A stretch of DNA of 15,407 nucleotides from Candidatus Bathyarchaeota archaeon (GCA_018396935.1 JAGTRA010000015.1:1-15407), one strand, 5' to 3'. Positions 1 through 7,379 are shown, counted from the first letter of the stretch. Program-made: numbers and translations. The notes: generated by a model not told the origin, from the sequence alone.

Positions 1-209
1 TTCGCACGCTTAACAGCCATACAGTCGTCTAAAAAACTCTTAAGATTTAAGCCAGCGTCATCAGCCCTAATAGCTAACTCAAAAATGTCATTAACAAGGG
101 CGTAGAGGCTATAACCCTTCCGCTCCGCAATCTCAGCCAGATGGGCAAGTAGATCCTCCCTAGCGACGAAAGTCTTACGCTTAGCCTTAACCTTAGCTAG
201 GTTAGCCAA
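1..209 (-). CDS. Unrecognised small protein, 5' part only
   Basis: An open frame enters from the left edge and is read on the minus strand, so the C-terminus lies outside the window; 69 complete codons are visible. The start is the TTG at 209-207, preceded by GGTGA with a 4-base spacer, an archaeal-type ribosome binding site. An in-frame stop lies just upstream, and no ATG or GTG occurs in frame between that stop and the TTG. The visible protein begins MANLAKVKAKRKTFVARE and continues as alternating charged and hydrophobic residues that should form two or three helices. The short basic start and helical body would suit a small DNA-binding or antitoxin-like protein, but I do not recognise a family and claim no function. 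Codon use resembles the neighbouring genes. Confidence 0.6.
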   Translation of the reverse strand, partial: MANLAKVKAKRKTFVAREDLLAHLAEIAERKGYSLYALVNDIFELAIRADDAGLNLKSFLDDCMAVKRA

Positions 210-661
210 TAAATCACCGCCAACACTGATAAAAGTAGCTAATTAAGTCTTAAAGATTTCCAAGCCGCTGGCAATACATAATGTTTTCTAAGTGGGGCTA
301 AATCGGCCATCCCCATAAGATCCCGGCTAGGATTATTCATCATTCTCTGACGCCAAAGCCACCGCAATGGTTGAGAAATGCCGTAACCGTAAACAGAGAA
401 GCGGAATACATGAGCCTAGAGCCTCCATAAACATAGGGCTTAAGGTTATACATGATGGAAAAGGGATCGAAAGAACGTCAAGGAAATAGCCGAGTATGGC
501 ATATTACTAGATACCAGCCATAGTTGTGGTTTAAATGCCTTAGTTCTGTATACATCACTCGATTAGGATACTACTGATATAGATATGGTTATATTGACAA
601 TTCACGAAAGACAACAGAATAAAGTGAAGAAGCTTCAACTTATGAAAAATATGGGAAATGG
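210..661. other. Gene-poor intergenic stretch, possibly with gene relics
   Basis: No convincing gene is visible across about 450 bases. The longest open pieces are short: a 40-codon plus-strand frame from ATG 367 to TAG 489 and a 42-codon piece in another plus frame ending near 431. Neither has a ribosome binding site. The first could continue past its stop in another frame for about 28 more residues, ending near 563, which would fit a decayed gene, but I cannot name the family. The right end probably holds the promoter of the gene at 662, with a TATA-like GGTTATATTG around 587-596. Confidence 0.4.
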
Positions 662-1384
662 GTGTGTGAGTTGCAGAACCCCCTTAAATACGTGAAGATT
701 AGGCGTGTTGAATCTCGTAGGGAGGATGCATGGTTTGATTTAAGTGCCCGGGAGATGCGGAGGGGGCCTGTCAACTTTTATAGGGTTAATGACCCCCTTA
801 CGGGTGAGTGGATTTTTAAGGTTTGCCGTGATCAGGCTGGGGGCAGAGTGGCTGTTAAAGCTCTTAAGTGTCCGCCCGGCAGCTTATTCGCTCAGCTGGA
901 GGGGAATAGCATGCTCTTTCAAGAAAGCCAAACCCCAGGCATGCTTTACGACGTTATATCAGTGTCTCAAGTAGCTGATGATGGTAGGCTTGTGAGGAAG
1001 CTTGCCTCCGAGCTTGAGGAAGTCCCGCCAATAATAAGGGAGAATTATGAGGTTAAGGCTTATGAAGAGGCTGTGGGGAGGCAGGTTCCAGGCAAACGCT
1101 TAGTGACATTATGCCGAAGCGATGATGAAAAGGCCATGATCAAGCTTTTCCTCCTTGAGAGAGCTTGGCCAATCGCGCCTAAGACGCCGGAGCAGAGGCT
1201 AATGGAGCTCGAGGCTGAGAAAGGGGGAGCGCTTAAAAGGGTTAAACGCGAAATTGACACGGCGCAGATTATTGCATGTCCCATATGCGGCGTCCAGCAC
1301 CGCTTAATCCATATTGAAGTTGAAGGCGCCGTAAAGCATGCTCTTAAGCGCCATGAAGCAGGGCTAGAGCTTGAGCTTTCCTAG
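662..1384 (+). CDS. Unrecognised protein with C-terminal CCHH zinc finger
   Basis: This encodes a 240-residue soluble protein with no signal peptide or membrane segment. The clearest element is near the C-terminus: C206 and C209 (CPIC) followed by H226 and H231, giving C-x2-C-x16-H-x4-H, a classic layout for a small zinc finger that binds nucleic acid or protein. A charged helical stretch at about 180-202 precedes it. The N-terminal 150 residues look globular and match nothing I recognise. The frame opens at GTG 662. A TTG at 671 (giving MQNPLKYVKIRR) is an alternative, because GGTG at 661-664 would then be a well-placed ribosome binding site. The last 21 bases overlap the end of the convergent AAA+ ATPase gene, suggesting tight packing and perhaps a functional link. 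The function is unknown; the family may be specific to this lineage. Confidence 0.7.
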   Translation: MCELQNPLKYVKIRRVESRREDAWFDLSAREMRRGPVNFYRVNDPLTGEWIFKVCRDQAGGRVAVKALKCPPGSLFAQLEGNSMLFQESQTPGMLYDVISVSQVADDGRLVRKLASELEEVPPIIRENYEVKAYEEAVGRQVPGKRLVTLCRSDDEKAMIKLFLLERAWPIAPKTPEQRLMELEAEKGGALKRVKREIDTAQIIACPICGVQHRLIHIEVEGAVKHALKRHEAGLELELS

Positions 1385-3124
1385 CACCTCCTCAGGCTCG
1401 AAGGCGCCCCGCGATCTTATGGAGGCTTCCTCTACATAAAGCCTTATAGCGTACTTGATGGCGTCTTCGCTTATGGGTATGTAATCCAGTCCAGAGCCAA
1501 AATATCCTATTAGCGAGGCGGAGCAGGCGAAGCGCAGAACCATATTCTCGAGGCGGGCTGAAAAGCCCACAGAGCCATTTGGAATATACTTTAGGATGGC
1601 GTTTCTAGCCCTCTCAATAGCCTCAAAAGCTTTAGGCGTTATCAACACAGGCTTCTTGGGGAAGCGTCCCCTAACAAGTGGATGCTCCGACTCAATAGCA
1701 TAAACAAGCGTTAAGTGATCACGAATCCTCTGAGCGCCCCTATCCACATCAATCTCGCCGAGGGCCATACGCCTTTGACTCATCGCCAACTCTACAAAGC
1801 GCTCCTTAGTAAGCCGGTGCAGCCTACAAAGCATCCTATCCTCAATAGCATTAAAATTTGGATCGGAAACCGTTGTTTCATATCCTTTAGAGTATGTGGC
1901 TACATTGTAGTTTACGCTGAAGAAGCTGCTGAACCTATAGGGTCCTATGACTTCGCGGTGAAGCTCATACTTTATTACTCCACGCTCCATAGCCAGTTTT
2001 AGAGGCTCCACCATCCCCTTGTATTTAAACCAGTCGTTAAATTCTGGAATTATGAAGTTGAATACTCTCCCCTCGTAGGCTTGGCCTATTCTTATGAAGC
2101 GGGCTGGCGTCATCCCAGCGGCGTAGCGATTTCTCCCCGGTATCCCGTGGGCGGGTATTTTGGCGTCAGGCTTGCCTAGGATCATATCCCTTGTAGCGAA
2201 GCTTTTGCCTGTGCCTGGGTCTCCGAAGAGCGCTAGGTTCCAGCCTGTCCGCATGCCAGCTCCACCCCTTTCGTGAACAATTTCCACGTCTGCCAAGCCG
2301 TACTGCTGAACTATGCTGAGGAGGCTGTCAAAGTATAGTATTGGCCCGAAGAGTTTAATGAGGTAATCAGCCAAGGCGCTTAGGGTGAAGGTTTTACCAA
2401 ACCTTATGGTGGCATCAAGCCGCTTCTTTAATAAGTCGCTTAGGAAAGCTGATAGCTCATTATCCATACGCTCAATTTCAAGCCTCTCCAAAGCTACATA
2501 ATCAACTTTACCCTCTGCTCTAGTGGGGGCGCCTTTAGCCTCATAAAGCGGCTTAGCCGATGCCTCAAGCTTTAAGAGACCAAGTTCCATCCTAAGTAGG
2601 GAAGCAACCTCCTCCTGGATTATCCACTCTCTATAGCTGTCCCCCTCGTAGTAAGGCGCTATAATCTTCATCCTTTCAAGGTCAGCGAGAATCGAAGTTG
2701 GATCCACTCGCTCCTTAAGCTTTTCAGCAATCTCCCATTGGCTGCAGCCACCCCCAGCCTCCAGGAGAACCCTTAAAACCTTATCTAGGCTGGCGCCATA
2801 CTTCTTACGTAGCTCTCTTAGGCTGGATTGAATTTTATCCCATGAACCCTTAAGAAGGAGGAGCCCATCCTCGAAAGTGTAATGTCTCCCATGGAAGGTA
2901 ACCCAGCTTCTAGGCGTGTAGGCATTAAAGATCTCCTTAAGTTGAGCATCATTTATAGCGGAAGCTATTTCATAAGCAGCCCGCTCCTCATCCACAGCCC
3001 ATGGGCTATAGATGTGTCCAAAATATGGGATAGCAAGTTTCCGCCCAATTTCAAAAAGTTTAGCTCTTGAAAAGGCTCGCCTCAGCAACATTTTCCTCTC
3101 AATAACTTTCTCCTCAACCGACAT
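1364..3124 (-). CDS. MCM/MoxR-like AAA+ ATPase with N-terminal winged helix
   Basis: Encodes 586 residues from ATG 3124. The start is set by GGTGA five bases upstream; a GTG at 3133 is also in frame but has no such site. Residues about 111-170 resemble a winged helix (SQWEIAEKLKERVDPTSILADLER is the helix-turn-helix part). The AAA+ module follows: Walker A GDPGTGKS at 301-308, a Walker-B-like strand NFIIPEF at 356-362, sensor-1 asparagine in SVNYN near 405, and arginine-finger candidates R430 and R434 in EDRMLCRLHR. A C-terminal lid carries a sensor-2-like arginine near 524 (SARLEN). The order and the helical end resemble MCM and MoxR-type ATPases. The usual Walker B Asp-Glu reads Pro-Glu. 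The start overlaps the end of the coiled-coil gene by 11 bases, so the two are probably made together. It may remodel or translocate on DNA or protein; the substrate is unknown. Confidence 0.75.
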   Translation of the reverse strand: MSVEEKVIERKMLLRRAFSRAKLFEIGRKLAIPYFGHIYSPWAVDEERAAYEIASAINDAQLKEIFNAYTPRSWVTFHGRHYTFEDGLLLLKGSWDKIQSSLRELRKKYGASLDKVLRVLLEAGGGCSQWEIAEKLKERVDPTSILADLERMKIIAPYYEGDSYREWIIQEEVASLLRMELGLLKLEASAKPLYEAKGAPTRAEGKVDYVALERLEIERMDNELSAFLSDLLKKRLDATIRFGKTFTLSALADYLIKLFGPILYFDSLLSIVQQYGLADVEIVHERGGAGMRTGWNLALFGDPGTGKSFATRDMILGKPDAKIPAHGIPGRNRYAAGMTPARFIRIGQAYEGRVFNFIIPEFNDWFKYKGMVEPLKLAMERGVIKYELHREVIGPYRFSSFFSVNYNVATYSKGYETTVSDPNFNAIEDRMLCRLHRLTKERFVELAMSQRRMALGEIDVDRGAQRIRDHLTLVYAIESEHPLVRGRFPKKPVLITPKAFEAIERARNAILKYIPNGSVGFSARLENMVLRFACSASLIGYFGSGLDYIPISEDAIKYAIRLYVEEASIRSRGAFEPEEVLGKLKL

Positions 3125-4760
3125 AAGCGTCACCTAAATACTTGCCGGAGATAATTTCAGCCTCCTTATCGCCTATAAAGCCTGCATCCTTAAGCTTTTT
3201 CACGCCATTTGCTAGAAGCTGTTTAAAGCTTCTAGAGGAGAGCAGGTTCGCTGAGGATACTATGGATTTAAGGGCGCGGCTTGAGGCTTCATCAGAATTG
3301 AGGATAGCCTTAACTCCCAAATCCATGGCACGAGCCAAGGTTTTACATCTGGGCTGCATGTAAAATTTCAGCTTTGAAGCTAACCCGAAGCCTAGAAGCT
3401 TCTCCCTCAACGTTTTCATAACGCTTGTGGAGGAGGATGCCCTAAGGGGCGGAATAATTGCTAATCTAACCTTCCCGCCAGCTCTATAACCAGCTAGATA
3501 GAAGGGTACGCATGCGAGGGATGCTTCACCAACATTCCATGGAATTGTTAAAGCTTCAATCCTCCTTTTTTCGCATCCCTTCTCCTCAATTAAGCCATTT
3601 ATATGGTCTATTAGAGTGTTAGCAACAGCCTTAATGGATTCCATTTCAGCATATCTTGATTGAACCTCCCTATTCATTTCATTCTCAAGCTGGGTTATAG
3701 ATGCCTTCTCCCTATCAATCGACTCTTGATATTTGCGGCCTATCATCTCAACTTCAGCTTCATAGCGCCGGCGAGCTTCCTCAAGGAGCTTACTTAAATT
3801 GCGAATCTTACCCCTTAATTCATGAATCTTTGCGTCACAAACTTTAATGCTGTATTCCAGCCTAGCTTGAGCCGCTGCGCCCCTACCCTTAATAGTCTCT
3901 AGCCGCCCCTTCAGGCCAGCCCTTTGAGATTCTAGCTTCTGAAGCTCTTTCTCTCTACGCTTTAGCTCCTGCTCTTTAGCTTTAACCTCCTTTTCAAAAG
4001 CCTTCTTTACCTTAGAAACTTCAGCACTCCAACGATCCTCAATTTTCTTTACTCGCTCCTCAACTTGAGACTTAAGCACTGAAAGCTTCTCGCCATAAGT
4101 TCGCCGTATAAAGTTGAGCTCTTTACTAAGCATTTCTTCATGAAAATTTAATGCTTCTATCAACAGCTTTTTTACGTATTCGAGACCTAAAATGTCTGAG
4201 TCAACATTTTCATAAAAGATTGAGAGTTGATTGGCAACCTCCACAGCGGCTTTCGAGTCAACCTTTAGGGGTAAAAGCGCCACCTTAATGCTTCCGTCAG
4301 TTGGGCTACTAATGGCGCTGCGAATATAATCCGCCATTGATGTAAGCAATTTACCATCAGAGAGTAGAGCATTAAACTTAGACTCAATAGTTTCCCTAAA
4401 GCCCGTGAAAGTTTCTAAATGCCTACTTAAGAAATCCTTGAATAAGCTCCTCCTCAATCTACACCTCTCAAGATCCTCTATAAAGGCGTCGAGGCTGGGC
4501 AGCTTCTTATAGGCGATAGTTGAGGAAGCTGCTGCTAAACCATCAAGTAGTAGACACCCATCCCTCCACGGGACCAGCCAAAAGGGGTAATAAACCTTAG
4601 ATAGGTAAGCCAGATTTTCCCCATGGCTTAATAGGCCTAGTCTTTTACGTTGAGCCTCAGCCAGCAATAGAGCGGATGCTAATTCCACATCAGGGCTTAT
4701 AACTTCGCCGCCTTCCTCCACCCTCACGGCAAATGGGAGAATTAAGCTAGATGTAGGCAT
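3114..4760 (-). CDS. Long coiled-coil protein, partner of the AAA+ ATPase
   Basis: Encodes 548 residues. ATG 4760 is preceded by GGTGA nine bases upstream. Residues 1-190 form a globular part containing YYPFWLVPW at 57-65. Residues about 200-400 are strongly charged heptad-like helix rich in Glu, Lys, Arg and Leu, a long coiled coil, probably with a turn around the GRGAAAQAR stretch at 292-300. A second globular part (about 405-548) contains VPFYLAGYR at 418-426, which resembles the first motif, so the protein may be a globular-arm-globular design with a folded-back coil. It has no Walker A, so it is not an SMC or Rad50 ATPase, and no membrane segment is evident. The gene lies first in a two-gene unit and its 3' end carries the ribosome binding site of the ATPase. 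A structural or adaptor role beside the ATPase is inference. Confidence 0.7.
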   Translation of the reverse strand: MPTSSLILPFAVRVEEGGEVISPDVELASALLLAEAQRKRLGLLSHGENLAYLSKVYYPFWLVPWRDGCLLLDGLAAASSTIAYKKLPSLDAFIEDLERCRLRRSLFKDFLSRHLETFTGFRETIESKFNALLSDGKLLTSMADYIRSAISSPTDGSIKVALLPLKVDSKAAVEVANQLSIFYENVDSDILGLEYVKKLLIEALNFHEEMLSKELNFIRRTYGEKLSVLKSQVEERVKKIEDRWSAEVSKVKKAFEKEVKAKEQELKRREKELQKLESQRAGLKGRLETIKGRGAAAQARLEYSIKVCDAKIHELRGKIRNLSKLLEEARRRYEAEVEMIGRKYQESIDREKASITQLENEMNREVQSRYAEMESIKAVANTLIDHINGLIEEKGCEKRRIEALTIPWNVGEASLACVPFYLAGYRAGGKVRLAIIPPLRASSSTSVMKTLREKLLGFGLASKLKFYMQPRCKTLARAMDLGVKAILNSDEASSRALKSIVSSANLLSSRSFKQLLANGVKKLKDAGFIGDKEAEIISGKYLGDAYVG

Positions 4761-4796
4761 CTAATTTCTTCACCGACTAAGGAAAATTAGTGAGGA

Positions 4797-4809
4797 ATAA
4801 ATTATTTAA
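4797..4809 (-). promoter_or_regulatory. TATA-like promoter for the coiled-coil/AAA+ pair
   Basis: On the minus strand the sequence TTAAATAATTTAT lies about 37-49 bases before ATG 4760. A start about 26 bases downstream would give a short leader that still contains the GGTGA site. Confidence 0.35.
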
Positions 4810-4848
4810 CCTTAGAGGATGAATTAAGGAAGCTACAAAACCACAACA

Positions 4849-4857
4849 TATTTTAAT
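4849..4857 (+). promoter_or_regulatory. TATA-like promoter for the site-2 protease
   Basis: The sequence TATTTTAAT sits about 46-54 bases before ATG 4903 in the divergent intergenic region. Transcription would start near 4880 and leave a leader of roughly 22 bases carrying the purine-rich GATGAGG. Confidence 0.4.
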
Positions 4858-4902
4858 TTGATGAGCCTAAACGGAAGAGGCAACATAATGGATGAGGCAT
4901 AA

Positions 4903-5988
4903 ATGGAGACTATGGCGGGGGAAGCTAAACTCGACTTCGAGAGCATAAAGGCCATTATCCTTGAACACTTTCAAGTTGAAGATGCCTTAATGGAGTTTAA
5001 TGTGCCAACTTTTTATCTTAAGCAAAATCAAGAAACCAAGGAGCCATTCCTAAAAGTGCTTAAAAAGCTGGATGAAATGAATCTAATAGCATTCATGAGG
5101 AAAAGCGATGGGAGAGTCTTCATAAAGGTTCTGCCTAAGCCACCCTCAAAGCCCATTGACGTTAGAGTGAATTGGCTCCTCCTCATCTTGACCATATGCA
5201 CGACATTTGCGACGGGATATATTCTCTCTGCAAGCTTAGCCCAGATAGGCGGGCCCATAAACCCGATAGTGGGGGGAGCCTTATTCACGATTAGTATAAT
5301 GGCTATATTTGGGCTTCATGAGATAGGGCATAAAATAGCCGCTAGGAAGGAGGGCGTGGATGCTACACCACCATACTTCATACCTGGCCCGCCGCCCGTT
5401 GGAGGAATCTTTGGCATAGGAACTTTTGGAGCAATAATCCTACAGAGGACGCTGCCGCCTAATAAGGATGCCCTCTTTGATATAGGATTAAGTGGGCCAA
5501 TAGTTAGTTTCATAATGGCAACCATTATTTCAGCAGTAGGGTCGTTGATAGCGGTTCCAGCTGAGCCTACTGAAGCTACGATGCTGCCAGCACCACTCAT
5601 GATGCTTGTAATAGGAAATATTTTAGGTTGGTTGGGGGTAGCTCCTCAAGCTCCTCCAGGGAAAGCCCTCTATATGCATCCTGTAGAGTTTGCAGGGTGG
5701 GTTGGCATGCTTATTACATCGCTTAATCTTCTTCCAGCAGCTATGCTTGATGGGGGGCACATTGCTAGATCAGTTTTAGGCGATAGGGCTAGGAGCGTCT
5801 TAACATTTTTGTCAATTTTGATTCTAGTGCTAAGTGATTTCTGGCTTATGGCTCTCTTCGTCCTATTTATGTCCATGCAAAAGCATCCAGGCCCATTAGA
5901 TGATGTTTCAGGCCTATCTAGGGGCAGAAAGGCTTTAGCGGCACTTCTAGTAGCCGTATTTATATTGACTTTCCCAATATTAAGGTGA
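4903..5988 (+). CDS. Site-2 protease family (M50) intramembrane zinc metalloprotease
   Basis: This 361-residue protein should cut transmembrane substrates within the membrane, in the manner of regulated intramembrane proteolysis. The zinc-binding motif HEIGH is at 139-143 inside a hydrophobic helix, and the second-site motif with the metal-binding aspartate is NLLPAAMLDGGH at 275-286 (D283). The conserved GLSGPIVSF lies at 195-203, where family members carry a glycine-proline loop. Hydrophobic segments at about 92-111, 122-140, 195-218, 228-245, 262-282, 300-323 and 344-360 suggest six or seven membrane passes. No PDZ or CBS domain is present. The first 90 residues form a soluble domain, and with the overall layout this recalls the EGY-like branch of the family. 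ATG 4903 follows GATGAGG at a suitable distance; ATG 4912 is a weaker alternative. The substrate is unknown. Confidence 0.88.
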   Translation: METMAGEAKLDFESIKAIILEHFQVEDALMEFNVPTFYLKQNQETKEPFLKVLKKLDEMNLIAFMRKSDGRVFIKVLPKPPSKPIDVRVNWLLLILTICTTFATGYILSASLAQIGGPINPIVGGALFTISIMAIFGLHEIGHKIAARKEGVDATPPYFIPGPPPVGGIFGIGTFGAIILQRTLPPNKDALFDIGLSGPIVSFIMATIISAVGSLIAVPAEPTEATMLPAPLMMLVIGNILGWLGVAPQAPPGKALYMHPVEFAGWVGMLITSLNLLPAAMLDGGHIARSVLGDRARSVLTFLSILILVLSDFWLMALFVLFMSMQKHPGPLDDVSGLSRGRKALAALLVAVFILTFPILR

Positions 5989-5995
5989 TAAAATT

Positions 5996-6247
5996 CTACT
6001 CTAAAACTTCGATGAGAAAGCCTACAAGTCTTATGATGCTCCCACATCTATTACACTTAAGGGTAAGCTCTGAAAGCCTGTCGCCCTCAACTTTAGTGTC
6101 TACTATTTGATAGATTTCATCAGTTTCATCATCAGGGGAGATTATAACTCCACACTTTGGACATGGAAAGGATCCGTCACCATCAATACTTAATAAATCA
6201 ATGGTGTATACGGCGCTACGCTTACACGAGGTATGCTTTGCAGCCAT
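5996..6247 (-). CDS. Small zinc-ribbon protein
   Basis: This encodes 83 residues with two CxxC pairs, CPKC at 29-32 and CNRC at 65-68, spaced as in a four-cysteine zinc ribbon. The segment between the pairs is acidic. ATG 6247 is preceded by GGAGAGATGA, a good ribosome binding site. The gene ends seven bases from the stop of the convergent site-2 protease gene and is divergent from the Lrp-like regulator. Zinc ribbons of this size in archaea often bind RNA or act in translation or transcription complexes, but nothing here identifies the partner. The two C-terminal hydrophobic patches (IIRLVGFLIEVL) are too short for a membrane anchor. I do not recognise a named family. Confidence 0.75.
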   Translation of the reverse strand: MAAKHTSCKRSAVYTIDLLSIDGDGSFPCPKCGVIISPDDETDEIYQIVDTKVEGDRLSELTLKCNRCGSIIRLVGFLIEVLE

Positions 6248-6346
6248 GATTCATCTCTCCGTTAACCCCACAGTTTTCAAAAGGAAATTAGGATAATTAT
6301 TAAGGATTATGAATTATCAATTTAGATTATTCTGAAGTATTAAAGT

Positions 6347-6354
6347 TTTAATTT
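6347..6354 (+). promoter_or_regulatory. TATA-like promoter for the Lrp-family gene
   Basis: The sequence TTTAATTT lies about 24-31 bases before ATG 6378. No ribosome binding site stands directly before this ATG, so the distance fits a leaderless transcript starting at or next to the ATG, which is common in archaea. Confidence 0.35.
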
Positions 6355-6377
6355 TGGAGCATTATTAAAAGTTCATT

Positions 6378-6857
6378 ATGCAAGTGAAGCTTGACGATAA
6401 GGATAAAGCTATCTTAGCCCTTCTTCAGGAAAACTGTAAACTTACGGCTAAGGAGATTGCTGAGAAAATTGATGCACCTGTAACAACGGTTTTTGCGAAG
6501 ATAAAGCGTATGGAGCAGCTTGGGATAATAAAGGAGTATAGAGCCATCCTCGACCATAAAAAGCTGAATTTTGGAGTTACAGCCTTTATTTTAGCATCCT
6601 TCTCTTATAGGGCTGACAAAAGCGAGCAGATTTTATCTCAAAGGCAAATAGCTGAACAAATAGCTAAATTTCCAGAGGCTCAAGAAGTACACATAATATC
6701 GGGAGACTGGGATATCCTAATAAAGGTTAAGGAAAAAGACGTAGACAGCGTTGGAAAATTCGTAGTAGATAAACTGAGGACTGTTAAGGGCATAGAGAAA
6801 ACCCTAACATGTATAGTTTTTGACACGCCAAAAGAAACCACGAAGATACCAATTTAA
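6378..6857 (+). CDS. Lrp/AsnC family transcriptional regulator
   Basis: This encodes 159 residues, the usual length for the family. Residues 1-60 hold the helix-turn-helix: LDDKDKAILALLQENCKLTAKEIA is followed by the recognition helix APVTTVFAKIKRMEQLGII, the standard Lrp signature. Residues about 65-150 form the RAM effector-binding domain (alpha-beta sandwich, with VHIISGDWDILIKVKEKD as a central strand pair). Family members act as dimers or octamers and sense amino acids or small metabolites. An insert-like stretch around RADKSEQILSQRQ is slightly longer than in many relatives. The gene stands alone: divergent from the zinc-ribbon gene and convergent with the HxlR-like gene, whose end is only 13 bases away. 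Autoregulation or control of the zinc-ribbon gene is possible but not shown. Confidence 0.93.
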   Translation: MQVKLDDKDKAILALLQENCKLTAKEIAEKIDAPVTTVFAKIKRMEQLGIIKEYRAILDHKKLNFGVTAFILASFSYRADKSEQILSQRQIAEQIAKFPEAQEVHIISGDWDILIKVKEKDVDSVGKFVVDKLRTVKGIEKTLTCIVFDTPKETTKIPI

Positions 6858-6870
6858 AGCAAGAACAATG

Positions 6871-7305
6871 CTAAAATAAGCCGCTAGAGTAGTATAGTAG
6901 TGGGAGGGCTAGTAGCACAGTTTCCCTACCCCTCCTTGTTAGGGCATACTCAACCCTAAGTGGTGGCCCTGGGTGGACCCGCCTATCTATGTAGCCGTAC
7001 TTTTGAAGATTTTTTAGCTTATTTGATAATGTTCGAGAGTTAACGCCTAACACCCTCTTTAAACTGCTAAAGGAAACAGCATCCTTTAGGAAGAGGGTGT
7101 ATAGGATCTCGAGATTCCATTTCTGAGATAACATGTTGAAGCTTTTTTCAAGACTCTTTAAGTCATCCCTCAACTCTTCCACGGTTACTCCTTGTCTAGA
7201 AAGCACATCCTTTAGGGTTTCCTCTATACCCCTTATTGTACGCTCCATCCTAGACTCTATTAACTGGCGGAGGTCGCTGCTAATAGTTAACCTATGATTT
7301 ACCAT
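6871..7305 (-). CDS. HxlR-like winged-helix transcriptional regulator
   Basis: Encodes 144 residues from ATG 7305. A longer frame opens at ATG 7329, but 7305 is preferred because GGTG stands four bases before it and a CTTATAAG TATA box lies 34-41 bases upstream, too close to 7329 to drive that start. The C-terminal half is a textbook HxlR fold: KWNLEILYTLFL (first helix, residues 62-73), FSSLKRVLGVNSRTLSNKLKNLQKYG (helix-turn-helix) and the wing DRRVHPGPPLRVEYALTRRG. The N-terminal 55 residues are a charged helical extension (MERTIRGIEETLKDVLSRQ) that most HxlR proteins lack and that may dimerise. The cysteine of HypR-type redox sensors is absent. The gene is divergent from the geranylgeranyl reductase and shares an inverted-repeat promoter with it, so control of the reductase is a reasonable inference. 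Confidence 0.85.
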   Translation of the reverse strand: MVNHRLTISSDLRQLIESRMERTIRGIEETLKDVLSRQGVTVEELRDDLKSLEKSFNMLSQKWNLEILYTLFLKDAVSFSSLKRVLGVNSRTLSNKLKNLQKYGYIDRRVHPGPPLRVEYALTRRGRETVLLALPLLYYSSGLF

Positions 7306-7338
7306 TTTACACCAAGTGTAGGAGGGCATACTCCATGC

Positions 7339-7346
7339 TTATAAGA
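7339..7346 (-). promoter_or_regulatory. TATA box for the HxlR-like gene
   Basis: The symmetric sequence CTTATAAG lies 34-41 bases before the preferred ATG 7305, placing transcription start near 7316. It could also serve the divergent reductase, since it reads the same on both strands. Confidence 0.5.
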
Positions 7347-7379
7347 GTTTACTTATACAACATGGTATAGAAAGTAAAC
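7347..7379. promoter_or_regulatory. Inverted repeat, probable operator between regulator and reductase
   Basis: GTTTACTT at 7347-7354 is the exact reverse complement of AAGTAAAC at 7372-7379. Inside it, TATAC at 7354-7358 pairs with GTATA at 7365-7369. The centre is about 7363, in the 86-base gap between the preferred starts at 7305 and 7392 and next to the TATA box. The size and symmetry suit a dimeric winged-helix regulator, and the divergent HxlR-like protein is the obvious candidate. Confidence 0.6.

Noticed and set aside
280..345. A perfect box C (ATGATGA) on the minus strand near 335-341.
   Set aside because: No CTGA box follows at guide distance and there is no closing stem, so it is not a C/D sRNA.
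367..489. A 40-codon plus-strand frame in the gene-empty stretch.
   Set aside because: It has no ribosome binding site, no recognisable motif and no coupling to a neighbour. I report it only as a possible relic.
1715..2002. A 95-codon plus-strand frame inside the AAA+ ATPase gene.
   Set aside because: It lies opposite the conserved ATPase core on the other strand and its protein has no family features.
5316..6047. Two minus-strand frames of 94 and 125 codons opposite the site-2 protease.
   Set aside because: They are antisense to the conserved protease motifs; the proteins are low in complexity and lack binding sites.
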